Shown: piece after piece, positions 45,612-56,098 of the stretch
How the letters are laid out: each line of letters opens with the position of its first letter
Numbering within the stretch: position 1 is the first letter of the stretch
Source: Bolinopsis microptera
Lineage: Eukaryota > Ctenophora > Tentaculata > Lobata > Bolinopsidae
Assembly: GCF_026151205.1 (NCBI RefSeq)
Contig: NC_087078.1
Location: 1,939,675 to 2,003,674 of the forward strand
Length of the DNA: 64,000 bases
Direction of reading: 5' to 3'
Program-made: the position numbers and the translations under genes
The notes under the pieces: model-generated
Databases searched by the model: none
The model's input: the letters and a program-made list of their open reading frames with translations, nothing else
Told to the model about the DNA's origin: nothing

Positions 45612-48600
45612 ATGCGTTTTTTCTGTTTGTTTCTAGTCTTGTTTCTGTCAACTGTTACTTGCTTCTCATGTTTTTTTAAACTCTGCCCCTACTCTTGACA
45701 AGGTCAGTTTGTTATTAGCCCAGCGATAAGTCGTTAGCTTTGATTCAAATCAAATTTCTACTTGATAGCAGTAAATTTCAATCATTCATTGCAATTTGCA
45801 TTGCTGATTTATGGGATACAGCAAAAGTCTCTTAACATTATTTCCTGACAGGCAGTGAGAAAACTACTGAACAGTCTACGGAGCGAAACCCACTTAACTA
45901 GAGTGGAACTGACACTAAGAAGTTCTCTGTTGCTGAGAGCGGAGCGTGCTGCTGGACAACATAACTCACTCTCTAACAGGGGATTCAACATGGCTATAAA
46001 CAAGTTTTCTATCATGGTCAGTGATCACTCAGTTGTTCACTTTGTTGGGAGATTTGATGTTATGATTATGTTAAGCTTAGTGAGGTCTTGACAGATGACG
46101 TTTCTTTTGTAGTAAAGTTAAACCTTTGATGTAACAAAAAAAGTTTTAAAAATTGCTGGAAAGTCATGCTCATTCGCATATTACGATTAAAAATACCTTA
46201 AAAACAAATCGTCTAAAACATATCGTCAAAAACATATCGTCAAAAACATATCGTCAAAAACGGAAAGTTCTGATCAAGGCAATAAACATATGTGTCGTGA
46301 CACTCTCTCAATTTCAGACCCCAAAAGAGAAGTCACTATATCTTGGAGTAACAAACAGCACACAGGATCATGCAACTAAGGAAATAAGACCTTCTCCTCC
46401 CCAATCTGGATATTCAGCACTTCCGATAGAGTTCAACCATCGTTATCACGTGAGAATTACTGCTTTTGGTTGTCACAGTGCTGACAAGCGCGACAGTAGC
46501 TTTAATTATATCCCCTATACTATAATTATACTCCCTATACTATTATACCCCCTTTTTTAACAATCAAAAATTTGGATTCCGCCGACAATTAAAAATTCTA
46601 TCATTCCTGATTGATTGGGAATCGGGTTTTGGTTCCCCGATTAATGTTTACTCGAGATATATTGAATTACATAGAATATATGTATGATAAATATCAATAC
46701 CCGTAACTTTAAGACATACCAAAATATCCAAAAATCAAACGATGTACACAACTCAAAACATAAACAACTGGCAGTGTGCCCTCAGAGAATAGCCCTAGAT
46801 AAACCTGACCTGGGTGAGACCTGCTTCATGATTGCTATTCAGCGATGTGCGCTCCACAAGTCATCACATACCTGAGTTACAATCACGGTTGCAGTTTTAA
46901 GACTCACAAAAAAGTTCCTATTTAAAAAAAGTTTTCACAAAAAATTATCAAATATACCAAATTTATTGTGGACCAAATTTATTGGCCTTAAGGTAACTCG
47001 TTAACATGCCAAAGGTATTATAAGTAATTACAAACAGTAAATTTCGGTTAATTCGATGCAATATTTTAAGTCTAAAAAAGGAACGATACATTAAAACCCT
47101 GATTTTAGAGGTCTTAGGTTCCTCGGTGCTATAATATTAACAATTCATAACTAAATATTAAACGGTGAATGTTCTTATATTTTACGTTCTTGAACATTGA
47201 GAAAACATTTTAAAGGTATGGACCCTGAAGTCTTTAGTATCCTACGGCCAGAATGTCCCGGTCTCTGATCTGAAAGGCTCCCAGTCCCACTGTTAGCAAA
47301 TAAGAAAGAAATCTAATATTTGATAACACGAGCCAAAGGTTCTATTTTTTCAAGCAATATTGACATTTGATTCATCGTTTCTGTATGCATATGAGTCCTA
47401 AGTAAATAAAAACTCTGTCTCTTTCCTCTTTTTAGTCTTTTAAAATACATCAAAACGGAACACTTCACCCGAGCTCGCGATATCATAAGATAAAGTTGAG
47501 TAAAGTCCTCTTTTTCATGGTTATCGCCCCATATATGATGTAACACAAGAACGGCCGGCCATTCGGCTGAGTTGATTTGTGCACAGTGACACACTTTTAT
47601 CTTTTCTTTATTCACATCCGATATGCTTTCAATTAGTGCTTCGTCAACATCATTGTAAACTACGGTCCCATATTTAGAATTATCTGAATCGTTAATTTTG
47701 CATAACTTGATCAATTCTTGATTAAATTTGATCGTGATTAAATCACGATCAAACTTTTCAAATACCCGAAATTCAGTTAGTGGGCCACGGATGAAATGAC
47801 CCGGAAGTTGCTTGGGTAACATGTCACTGTTTAGCGCAAATTCTATGTATTTATCTCTAAAAACGGATAAAATATCTGATATATCACAAGTGTTCCTAAG
47901 ATTCTTTGTCAACTCTCGTTTTTCAAAACGTTTTTCAATGAAATTTCTTACACCATCAATATATTTTCTGTCACGCCAATACCACTGTCCTAAATCACAT
48001 GCTATTAGAAGACTGCGACCTGTATCGCTATAACCCTGATAATGTCTGTCCAGTTCTTTCAGCAGGACACGGATATCAGCTCTGCCATACCAACGTAACA
48101 GGCACTGAAAATCATCTATAATCACATCACGAAATATCTGATCAAGATTAGCAAATGTATGTCTCAGATATTTAATATCAACATATCTCAACTCTATGAT
48201 TATTACAGTTTTATTACTGTTTATTATCTGGTCTGTCAATGAATGTATTTCTCCAGAGTTAAAGATAGGAAAGATAAGCTCGACATCCACGCCTGCTTTC
48301 TGACATGCTCTTTGATATATTGTAAGGGTTTCTTCTCCTTTTGTAGAGTCAGTGTCATTGTTTCCTTCAATGAATTTAAAAATAACACTTCTCCGCACTG
48401 TATCTAATTGAGCTAGTTGTAGCATTCTCCCTGCCAGAAGCACAGTTTTTCCACTCCCAGCTGGTCCATCAATCCATACTAGAAGTGGTATGTGGGATCT
48501 TAATGTATGTTGAAATAAATCATTATCGTTCAGATACATTATCTTCCTCTGTTCTGTATCTTCCTCTGATCTGTATCTTAGTAAAGGTTCACATATCTTA

Positions 48601-51600
48601 TCTTCCTCTGTTTTGTATCCCAGCAAACGTTCAAATTCCAAATCTCTCTCTGTTATGAGATTTCTAATGCTGTAATATCTCACTAGTTCATCAGGAAAAT
48701 ATCTTAATACCTCATCTTCTTTTGTTTTGTATCTTAGAAAACATTCAAATACCTTATCTAATTCTGTTTTGTATCTAAGTAAAAATTCTAATAACTCATC
48801 TTGCTCTGTTTGGTCTCTCATTAAAGATGCGGCCGCGGCGGAGTGCCGCCCAGTAGGGTCTCTCAGTGAACTTTCTTCTTCAGTTTTGTATCTTAGTAAA
48901 CGTTCAAATAACTCATCTTCATTATCTGTTTGGTATCTATGAAAGAATTTAAATACCTTATCTTTCTCTGTTTTGTATTCTCTTAAAGTTTCGAATAACT
49001 TTTTTACCTCATAGTCTGCTTCTTTTTTTTCATAAATATTGTATCTTAGTATCCTCTTCTCCAATTTAAATACCATATCTTCCTGATCTGTTTTGTATCT
49101 TAATAGGTGTTCAAAAACGTTGTATTGTTGTAAACTGAGACACTGAAATACCTTATTTTGCTCTGTTGTCAGGTACTTAACTCCACAATATTTTCTGATT
49201 ACCTCGGGTGCTTCAACAACATCTAGGCTTGCTGTCCCCGCTTCTTTTCTCGGCTCGAATGTGATCAGGCCATATTTTAGTTCCTTATCAATCTTCAGTA
49301 CGTTCCACTCTAAAGAGCACCTTTCTTTCTCACATTTATTGTTTTCATTGGCCCACAACGCAATAAGAATGTCTCGAGTTTCTTCATAATACGTAAGAGA
49401 AGTTTGCTGATCTACGTTGTCGATAACGTTTTTTTCCCACCATGAATAAAAGCTCCTGTCATCTTTTAGATCTTTTTTTGTTATAATTCTCGCATCTTTC
49501 AAATTCCCTGCGAAGGGACAAGCAGCGAAGTTCAAAATCTGAGGTTTTACTTTATCAGTAATTTGAGCCATAATGCCTGCAATAAGTTTCTCAGTTCGTT
49601 TAGCTTGATCCATAGCCTTCTTCACGTCTGCTTGATTTTTCTTAACTTCTATGATGACGAAATAGTTCCTTCCCATTATGATAAAATCACACTCTCCTTG
49701 TTGTGCTTCTCCAACAAAATAATGATAATCTCTCTGACTGTACTTCAAACTATGCAAAACGAATATTGTGTTCTCGCTCAGTTTCAATCTTTCAAGGGCC
49801 CGAAAAACTTTCACTTCGGCCTCGTAACCGTTCTTGGGATCTAATCGTTGTTTTATGATTCCAACGTGCTTTACCCTATCCTTTTTCTTCAGTTCATTTA
49901 GAAGTTTCATATTCATTCTGTCAACATACTGTGAGAGAGGTGTTGGTGGGATCATGATAGGGTAGTATTTATATGGCTGATCTTTTGGTAGTGGTTCGAA
50001 TGATGGGAGATAGTTTGCACGGATATCTTCACCGTCCTTCTTCAGCTTTGTCGACCAATCATCGATGTATTTTCGTTTTGAATTTGTGATTATTAACCAG
50101 ATTTCATAAATCTTCTTTTCGAGAAAAAAGTAGTATCTTCTTCTAGAGAAAAAGTTTAACATAAAAAATGCACCGACAATACCATAGCAAATCGTGATAA
50201 CAGCTAATCCAGATATTGATAGATCTTTTTCCGACATCATTTTGAAGAGAACTTTATCTGAAACAGTTGATTGTAACCATTTTTCATTTTGAGATTTTAT
50301 GATTTATGTTTAAAAAGTACTGTGATGTCAGTGTGGGACATGTCAGTGTGGGACATGTCAGTGTGGGACATGTCAGTGTTGGACATGTCAGTGTGGGACA
50401 TGTCAGTGTAGGACATGTCAGTGTGGGACATGTCAGTGTGGGACATGTCAGTGTGGGACATGTCAGTGTGGGACATGTCAGTGTGGGACATGTCAGTGTG
50501 GGACATGTCAGTGTGGGACATGTCAGTGTGGGACATGTCAGTGTGGGACATGTTAGTGTGGGACATGTCAGTGTGGGACATGTCAGTGTGGGACATGTCA
50601 GTGTAGGCATGTCAGTGTGAGATATGTCAGTGTGAGATATGTCAATGTGGGACATATCAAATTATCAATGTGGGACATATCAGTGACCTCAGTGTGTCAC
50701 GAATCTGTTTCTTCCAATATATTCTTTTTTACCTTTATTTGCTGATGTAATCGGCTTTTGTTCTTCGATTTAACATTATTCGCTGTATGTCGTTTTCTGA
50801 AAAAGCCTACGTTATCTTTGACAGCAAGACAAGAACGGATAGGAATTTTTCAGCATATTTTTGTACATGTACAATTTCATGCCACTACATTCTGACTACT
50901 GTCAGCAATTTACTAAAAACATGTAAACCTGTGTTTTGGGTAGCTGACAAACCGACTTCACGTTGCACTCAACTGAGTCACATATTATCACAATAATTGT
51001 CTCATATATAAACACTAGACACTGAATATTGGTGTATTGTCAAACTCAATGATATTTAAATTAAAATCAATTTCTGATAATAATTGATATTCTTAGAGAT
51101 TTACTATATTGTCATAAATGTGGAATGGCGTCGGGCTTGGTGGACGGTGGTCCGGTGGCGTGACCGGGTGACTGGGATTTTACAACTGAGAGATTAGGAG
51201 TTCGATCTCCGTGCTGTAAGTGTAGCACCAAGTACAAGCAAGCTGGTGGTGCATTTATCCTCGAGCTCATAACTGATTCATTCGAGTAAGCCATGAACAG
51301 TCTGAAGACTTCCACACCTCAAAGTCAAACAAACTCTCAAACAAACACAATATAACCCAAACTAAAAGCCAGACTGAAAGTTCTGGAAGCTAGTACAAGA
51401 TGTATAGTGAGTGTATAATATTAATACGCCAGGTGTGGAGTGTAATAAGCCAGAATGTTTGGCAATATTGCAATATATGATATAAGTTTTTTAAATACAA
51501 GAATGACGTATCAGCAATCAGTCGCCAGTACCAGCCTGGTTAATGACTAAACAAGGGACAAGACCGATTAAATTGCTCCAATCAGGGATGGTGCTATTAA

Positions 51601-54600
51601 AGTATTAAGTATAGGCTTACACGGAAAACGAAACACAGTCGATGTGGCAAATTATCGATAAAAGTTCAAAACAACAGCATATTCAGAACCTCATCGCATA
51701 GTCCTACAAAATTGGGTTAGTAATTTAAGAATTTACTTTGAGCATGATAGGAAGTACATATTTTAGGTGTAGGGTTACCAAGAAAATAATTACCGCTGCC
51801 TAGCTGGTAGATTAGATTAGATTAGATTAAGAATAATGACATAAACATCATCACTAGTTTTAAACATTCTTTCTGATTTCCTCATTATCAGAACTGTGAA
51901 CATTTCACAGCCTTCGTCATTTAAAAACAAACAAATTCTATAACTAACATAATTGTCATAATTTATTTACATATAAAAAAGTTTAAAAAGTTAAAAACCG
52001 TTAATTTAAAAAATAAATAAATAAAAACAAATTCATGAGATAAAATAATGTAACTCAGTAGTTTCAATTCAAAATTCAAATCAATTTTATTAATTTACAA
52101 TTTTACAATTGCATTTACACAAGACCAAAATATCTGCAATGAAGCAACAACATAATTTATGAATTACGAAGGTTAGAGAAATATTCATGTAACTCAACAC
52201 CACTAGATTGCAGCTAGACTCTGCACTACATTATACATTATACACACAGACAAACATAATCCTTCTAATTATAAGTAAGATAGTCGATAGATAGCGTTGG
52301 ACTGTTTAAATTGTTCTAGACATAGTAATAATCAACAACATGAACATACAAATAATCTGACTTGAGAAAAAGCTAAACTGGCAGCAGTAAACGAAGGATG
52401 AAACAAAATAACTGACCTACACTGAATCTTGAAATCTTCTGACTGGATTATATAATAGCATTCGAGGTGATATCTCGCATACGTATCGAATATTTTAAGA
52501 TCCGTGGTTATAGTGGTTACACTGAAGAATCGAATGGAACCGGGGAAGTCGTGAAGTAATACGGATTTCCATCATTATCACTAGTCTAGTATTATCACTT
52601 CGAATTATAAGTAAGATAGTCGATAGATAGCGTTGGACTGTTTAAATTGTTCTAGACATAGTAATAATCAACAACATGAACATACAAATAATCTGACTTC
52701 TAGACTAGTGATAATACAGATAGCCGGACAATTGCCACGGTGTTAGTAGGCTTCTTTATTTGTTAGTAGGCTTCTTTATTTGTTAGTAGGCTTCTTTATT
52801 TGTTAGTAGGCTTCTTTATTTGTTAGTAGGCTTCTTTATTTGTTAGTAGGCTTCTTTATTTGTTAGTAGGCTTCTTTATTTGTTAGTAGGCTTCTTTATT
52901 TGTTAGTAGGCTTCTTTATTTGTTAGTAGGCTTCTTTATTTGTTAGTAGGCTTCTTTATTTGTTAGTAGGCTTCTTTATTTGTTAGTAGGCTTCTTTATT
53001 TGTTAGTAGGCTTCTTTATTTGTTAGTAGGCTTCTTTATTTGTTAGTAGGCTTCTTTATTTGTTAGTAGGCTTCTTTATTTGTTAGTAGGCTTCTTTATT
53101 TGTTAGTAGGCTTCTTTATTTGTTAGTAGGCTTCTTTATTTGTTAGTAGGCTTCTTTATTTGTTAGTAGGCTTCTTTATTTGTTAGTAGGCTTCTTTATT
53201 TGTTAGTAGGCTTCTCGTGTTCTATCTAGACTTTTAAGGTTCGTAAAAATTACACGATGTCCTAAAAAAGGAGAAAAAGTTATTTTTGTTTATAACCCTC
53301 CTCGAATTTAACCTAACGAAGCTTAACACTTTTAAAATAATGTGCTATGCAGATAACCTTGTTACGCATTGAGGACCTTGAGGCACTGCACTTTGAGGCC
53401 CTTGAGGCACCTGAGTCACCAATTTGTCTCTGTGCCTCAATACCTAGGATGATGACACGTTTGTTGATTGTGGAACTATACAAAATAAGTACCTTACACA
53501 GTTTACTTCACACCTCATATCACTGCTAACGAGCCAATTTAACGTACTTCGTACGTACGTGTATGTTCCTCATCTTAGGCCGAACTCGACTACTACATTT
53601 AATCACCTCAGTTTCTGATATGCTTGATAGGCTGTTACTCTCAAATATCAGAGCTCTTAACAGCAAACGAAGTTCAAATATCGCTTAACTGTAGTTAATG
53701 GAAATCATATTGTTTCTCTTACCAATTACCTCAGATATTATACGTTTGTTGATCACAGGGGCACGTGACAGCAGTCAAAGACCAGCAATCTTGTGGATCA
53801 TGTTGGGCATTTGCTGGAGTTGGAGCTTTTGAGGGATCTTACTCATCTGCTACTGGGGTCCTCAAATCTTTCAGTGAAAAGGTTTACTTCTTATTCAGTT
53901 GAATGTTCAATAATATTTGTAATTTGCAACATAACAGGCAATTTGTTTTATAATTCTAACTAGGCAGCTGCGAAATTAAAATTTTTAAATGAGGTACCTA
54001 ACTTTTGATTTTTCGACTATATATCAGCCTCTACTCTTCGGACGCTGACAGAAAAATTAGTTTTGTTAAGGTTCTGGTTAACAAAATAGCCAATTGCGAA
54101 GATAGAAAAAATTCAAAATAGCAGACAATAATGTAAAATGCACGAAGAGCGATTCAACATTTTTTCACCCAACTAGTTCTGATTATATTTCAGGAAGCGT
54201 TAGACTGCAGTTATCCCGAGGAAAAGGATGGCTGTAGAGGAGGCTGGTACACATCAGTGTGGAGCTACATCCAGTCAGCTGGTAGACTAGCTGCTATGAC
54301 GGATATACCTTACTTTCCAGCAGGTTTCAAAGTGAATCTACTTCTTAACATAATCCAACAGCAATCAGGACCTTTTTATTTTAGAAATACTGCCGAAATT
54401 TCAATTTGAATTGTCTGATGAAAACGATAGAAAATGGCCCTTTTTAAACTTTTCACGCTCTCAGCTGATAAATGTAGCCGATGGAAAGAAAAAGCCAACG
54501 GAATAAAGAATGCGGACTACATCGGTCACTACAAAGCCTCCTCAAGCTCGCTGGAGAGGATTTTAACAATGTATATCCCAGCAGCGGCATTTACAGTAGA

Positions 54601-56098
54601 GGATGAATTTTACGCGTACAAGTAAGATAGTAATAACTTGTGTGAGCATTAAAAACTTATCATATTCTTGAGACAAATGTCATCTTTTATTAAATAGAGG
54701 CGGGACTTATACTAGAATGATAGCATGAAAATTTACTAAGAGTAAATTTTCCCGGTTCCAGAAGGATCATACCCAGAGCCTTAGATATAGGTCACTCCGG
54801 TTTGATTTAGTTCCTCGGGCATAGTAAGACTCTTAGTGTGTGTGGAGAATAAAACTATATTAGAGATATTATGTTGGTTGTCGAAGGAGATGATGATTAA
54901 TCACTCTACACTCAACTGTCACGTGACTTTTTCAACCCGTTCTCTAGCTGGCCCTGAACCACTATTCGAAATCCTAACCCTCTAATCTGATCCCATCCCT
55001 AACCCTAACCCAATTCCTGACAAAAGCATATGCTGAAACCCTAACCCTAACGAGAAATTAAACAAAATTCCTTATTATACTGTCGTATCACGTGATTGCA
55101 AGACAGTTTTTCGCCAATATCTCGCCAGGGGAGCATTTTAACCCTATGTCATGGGGGTGATTTGGAATCAGCGTCCAAAAATACATCGATTCGTTTGTTT
55201 TTTTGTTTGGGGACCGGTTTTTTGGTACACCGGCCCATGTTTACAAAATCATCTGATACATAACAATATGATTTTATTTAATACCTATATAACTATAAGT
55301 GAAAATAAGAGTTGAAAATGATGATGTAATCTTTGAAAAACCTACCTCGTTCTCCAAAATCCACGTTTTTCTGCAAAAACGACCATTCGTAACCTTTCAC
55401 TATTACCTTTTTTACAAAAAAGAGTGAATGGAAAAAATCTCGAAGATTGATTGTAGAGTGATTTAGCACGCTCGTGTCGAAGATGTCGTTGACTGAAAGG
55501 TATAATAGTCCTGAAAGTACTGCCCACAAAGTTGTGTAATGGCTCGGCACTCTGTATGGTAATTGTAACTGTGATTATTTGGAATCTAAAAAGTGAAATA
55601 TTTTCAGGGATGGTGTGTACAGTGGATGTGAAACCCCCAAAAGGGTAAATCACGGGGTTGTTATTGTTGGGTATGCTCCTCGATATTGGGAGGTTAAGAA
55701 CAGGTTACAGGAAATATTTCCTTTTTTTCTAGTTCACCTTTATCAGGATAGACACGAACATTTATATATCAAAGATCAATATACTAAATTATAAATAGAG
55801 ATTCTTAATAAATGTTCTCCACAGCTTCTTTGTATATCGCCAGGTTTCCTCAGTAAAATCTAACCTTATCTCCCCCTCCAGTTGGGGATCTGACTGGGGA
55901 GACAAAGGGTTTGCGAAGTTCTCCAGAACACGTGTAAACATGTGTCAGATCACGTCTCGTGTCATGTATACTGTTGTTATTGGGAGAGATAGAGGGGAGC
56001 ACGATCAACCTGACGTCATACCTGGTATTGGTTACTTTCCAGATTACTTTCAGTGGTTACTTTCCATGGTTACCTTCCGTGGTTACTTTCCGTGGTAA
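45612..56098 (+). CDS. Papain-family (C1A) cysteine protease with I29 propeptide, eight exons
   Basis: This is a secreted or lysosomal cathepsin-like endopeptidase. Exons: 45612-45702, 45852-46016, 46318-46449, 53759-53881, 54194-54323, 54465-54621, 55608-55703 and 55882-56098. The signal peptide is [17 protein letters not shown]. The I29 inhibitor region keeps an ERFNIN-like E-x3-R-x3-L...N and [20 protein letters not shown]. The cleavage region [10 protein letters not shown] joins in phase, with exact family spacing, to [18 protein letters not shown], which carries the oxyanion Gln and catalytic Cys. Later come [17 protein letters not shown] (catalytic His) and KNSWGSDWG (catalytic Asn). 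The usual DWR before the mature core reads NHR. Exon 1 is out of frame by one base unless its T7 run (45671-45677) is six, so either an error or a true frameshift exists. The C-terminus appears to read into a 13-bp repeat before TAA. Intron 3 contains another gene. Confidence 0.85.
46450..47312. other. Protease intron 3, left part
   Basis: AT-rich intron sequence between the propeptide exon and the 3' end of the antisense helicase gene. I see no exon in it. Confidence 0.5.
47313..50240 (-). CDS. NERD nuclease - RYKTEED repeat - SF1 helicase fusion, membrane-anchored, intronless
   Basis: This is a 975-residue protein. Residues 9-31 are a hydrophobic membrane segment followed by RRRYY. About 137-235 form a NERD-like PD-(D/E)xK nuclease: GYEAE (Glu140), then GECDFII (Asp185) and [10 protein letters not shown] (Glu198, Lys200). 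Residues about 375-565 hold roughly eleven repeats around [13 protein letters not shown]. From about 580 a superfamily-1 helicase-like ATPase follows: DGPAGSGKT (Walker A, 591-599), DVIIDDFQ (Walker B, 705-712), LLIACDLGQ (744-752), ELTKNLRNT (776-784), [14 protein letters not shown] (889-902) and [10 protein letters not shown] (917-926). The architecture suggests a nucleic-acid-acting, possibly antiviral or surveillance protein. That role is inference. It lies antisense inside intron 3 of the protease and has no introns itself. A 36-bp GC-rich in-frame insert interrupts the repeats. Bacterial NERD-helicases and Schlafen-like ATPases are the comparisons to make. Confidence 0.85.
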   Translation of the reverse strand: MMSEKDLSISGLAVITICYGIVGAFFMLNFFSRRRYYFFLEKKIYEIWLIITNSKRKYIDDWSTKLKKDGEDIRANYLPSFEPLPKDQPYKYYPIMIPPTPLSQYVDRMNMKLLNELKKKDRVKHVGIIKQRLDPKNGYEAEVKVFRALERLKLSENTIFVLHSLKYSQRDYHYFVGEAQQGECDFIIMGRNYFVIIEVKKNQADVKKAMDQAKRTEKLIAGIMAQITDKVKPQILNFAACPFAGNLKDARIITKKDLKDDRSFYSWWEKNVIDNVDQQTSLTYYEETRDILIALWANENNKCEKERCSLEWNVLKIDKELKYGLITFEPRKEAGTASLDVVEAPEVIRKYCGVKYLTTEQNKVFQCLSLQQYNVFEHLLRYKTDQEDMVFKLEKRILRYNIYEKKEADYEVKKLFETLREYKTEKDKVFKFFHRYQTDNEDELFERLLRYKTEEESSLRDPTGRHSAAAASLMRDQTEQDELLEFLLRYKTELDKVFECFLRYKTKEDEVLRYFPDELVRYYSIRNLITERDLEFERLLGYKTEEDKICEPLLRYRSEEDTEQRKIMYLNDNDLFQHTLRSHIPLLVWIDGPAGSGKTVLLAGRMLQLAQLDTVRRSVIFKFIEGNNDTDSTKGEETLTIYQRACQKAGVDVELIFPIFNSGEIHSLTDQIINSNKTVIIIELRYVDIKYLRHTFANLDQIFRDVIIDDFQCLLRWYGRADIRVLLKELDRHYQGYSDTGRSLLIACDLGQWYWRDRKYIDGVRNFIEKRFEKRELTKNLRNTCDISDILSVFRDKYIEFALNSDMLPKQLPGHFIRGPLTEFRVFEKFDRDLITIKFNQELIKLCKINDSDNSKYGTVVYNDVDEALIESISDVNKEKIKVCHCAQINSAEWPAVLVLHHIWGDNHEKEDFTQLYLMISRARVKCSVLMYFKRLKRGKRQSFYLLRTHMHTETMNQMSILLEKIEPLARVIKY
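48812..48865. repeat. GC-rich in-frame insert with 9-bp flanking repeats
   Basis: In the AT-rich repeat part of the helicase gene, 36 bp including GCGGCCGCGGCGGAG sit between two GGTCTCTCA words (48812-48820 and 48857-48865). Together they add 45 bp, 15 codons, in frame. They encode [14 protein letters not shown]-like residues that break the RYKTEED pattern. The GC core partly matches the 28-bp dispersed repeat. Confidence 0.6.
50241..50324 (-). promoter_or_regulatory. Short 5' region of the helicase gene
   Basis: Only about 85 bp separate the helicase ATG from the 15-bp satellite. No TATA box is evident on the minus strand. The promoter must therefore lie here, in the satellite, or beyond it. 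Confidence 0.3.
50325..50690. repeat. 15-bp satellite, about 22 copies, upstream of the helicase gene
   Basis: The unit is GTGGGACATGTCAGT, nearly perfect over most copies and degenerate at the right edge (GAGATATGTC, GGGACATATC). Because 15 is divisible by three, all frames stay open; the resulting pentapeptide ORFs are artefacts. Confidence 0.9.
50691..51147. other. Protease intron 3, middle part
   Basis: AT-rich intron sequence; no exon or repeat recognised. Confidence 0.5.
51148..51352 (+). mobile_element. tRNA-derived SINE
   Basis: An A-box-like TGGCGTGACCGGG at about 51156 and a good B box, GAGTTCGATCTCC, at about 51198 lie 30 bp apart, as in tRNA-derived heads. A unique body follows, ending in a CAAACAAACACA-like simple tail near 51352. 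No acceptor stem is evident. Confidence 0.5.
51353..52740. other. Protease intron 3 with a 97-bp direct duplication
   Basis: Positions 52267-52363 recur at 52603-52699 (offset 336, apparently identical, containing AGATAGTCGATAGATAGCGT). The second copy is framed by inverted words (ACTAGTCTAG / CTAGACTAGT). GATTAGATTAGATTA occurs near 51812. There is no exon. Confidence 0.55.
52741..53215. repeat. 20-bp perfect tandem array, 23.75 copies
   Basis: TGTTAGTAGGCTTCTTTATT repeats without a single visible mismatch. Such homogeneity implies very recent expansion or slippage. There are no spacers, so it is not a CRISPR. Confidence 0.95.
53216..53758. other. End of protease intron 3
   Basis: The stretch ends in a good acceptor (GATCACAG) before the exon with the catalytic Cys. 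A 60-codon frame (53347-53529) has no recognisable product. Confidence 0.5.
54622..55607. other. Protease intron 6 with telomere-like words
   Basis: Within this intron, CCCTAACCCTAACCC (about 54991) and CCCTAACCCTAAC (about 55037) match the animal telomere repeat. A third copy of the dispersed word AATCAGCGTCCAAAA lies at 55166-55180. The open frames on the minus strand are intronic. Confidence 0.5.

Noticed and set aside
47313-50240. Bacterial contamination as the source of the NERD-helicase gene
   Set aside because: It is embedded between in-phase exons of an animal protease with satellite and SINE sequence around it, and its base composition resembles the locus.
50284-50655. Long open frames of pentapeptide repeats
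   Set aside because: A 15-bp satellite keeps several frames open on both strands; no start context or unique sequence supports a protein.
52741-53215. CRISPR-like regular repeat array
   Set aside because: The 20-bp units are directly adjacent with no spacers and the context is a eukaryotic intron; it is a tandem satellite.
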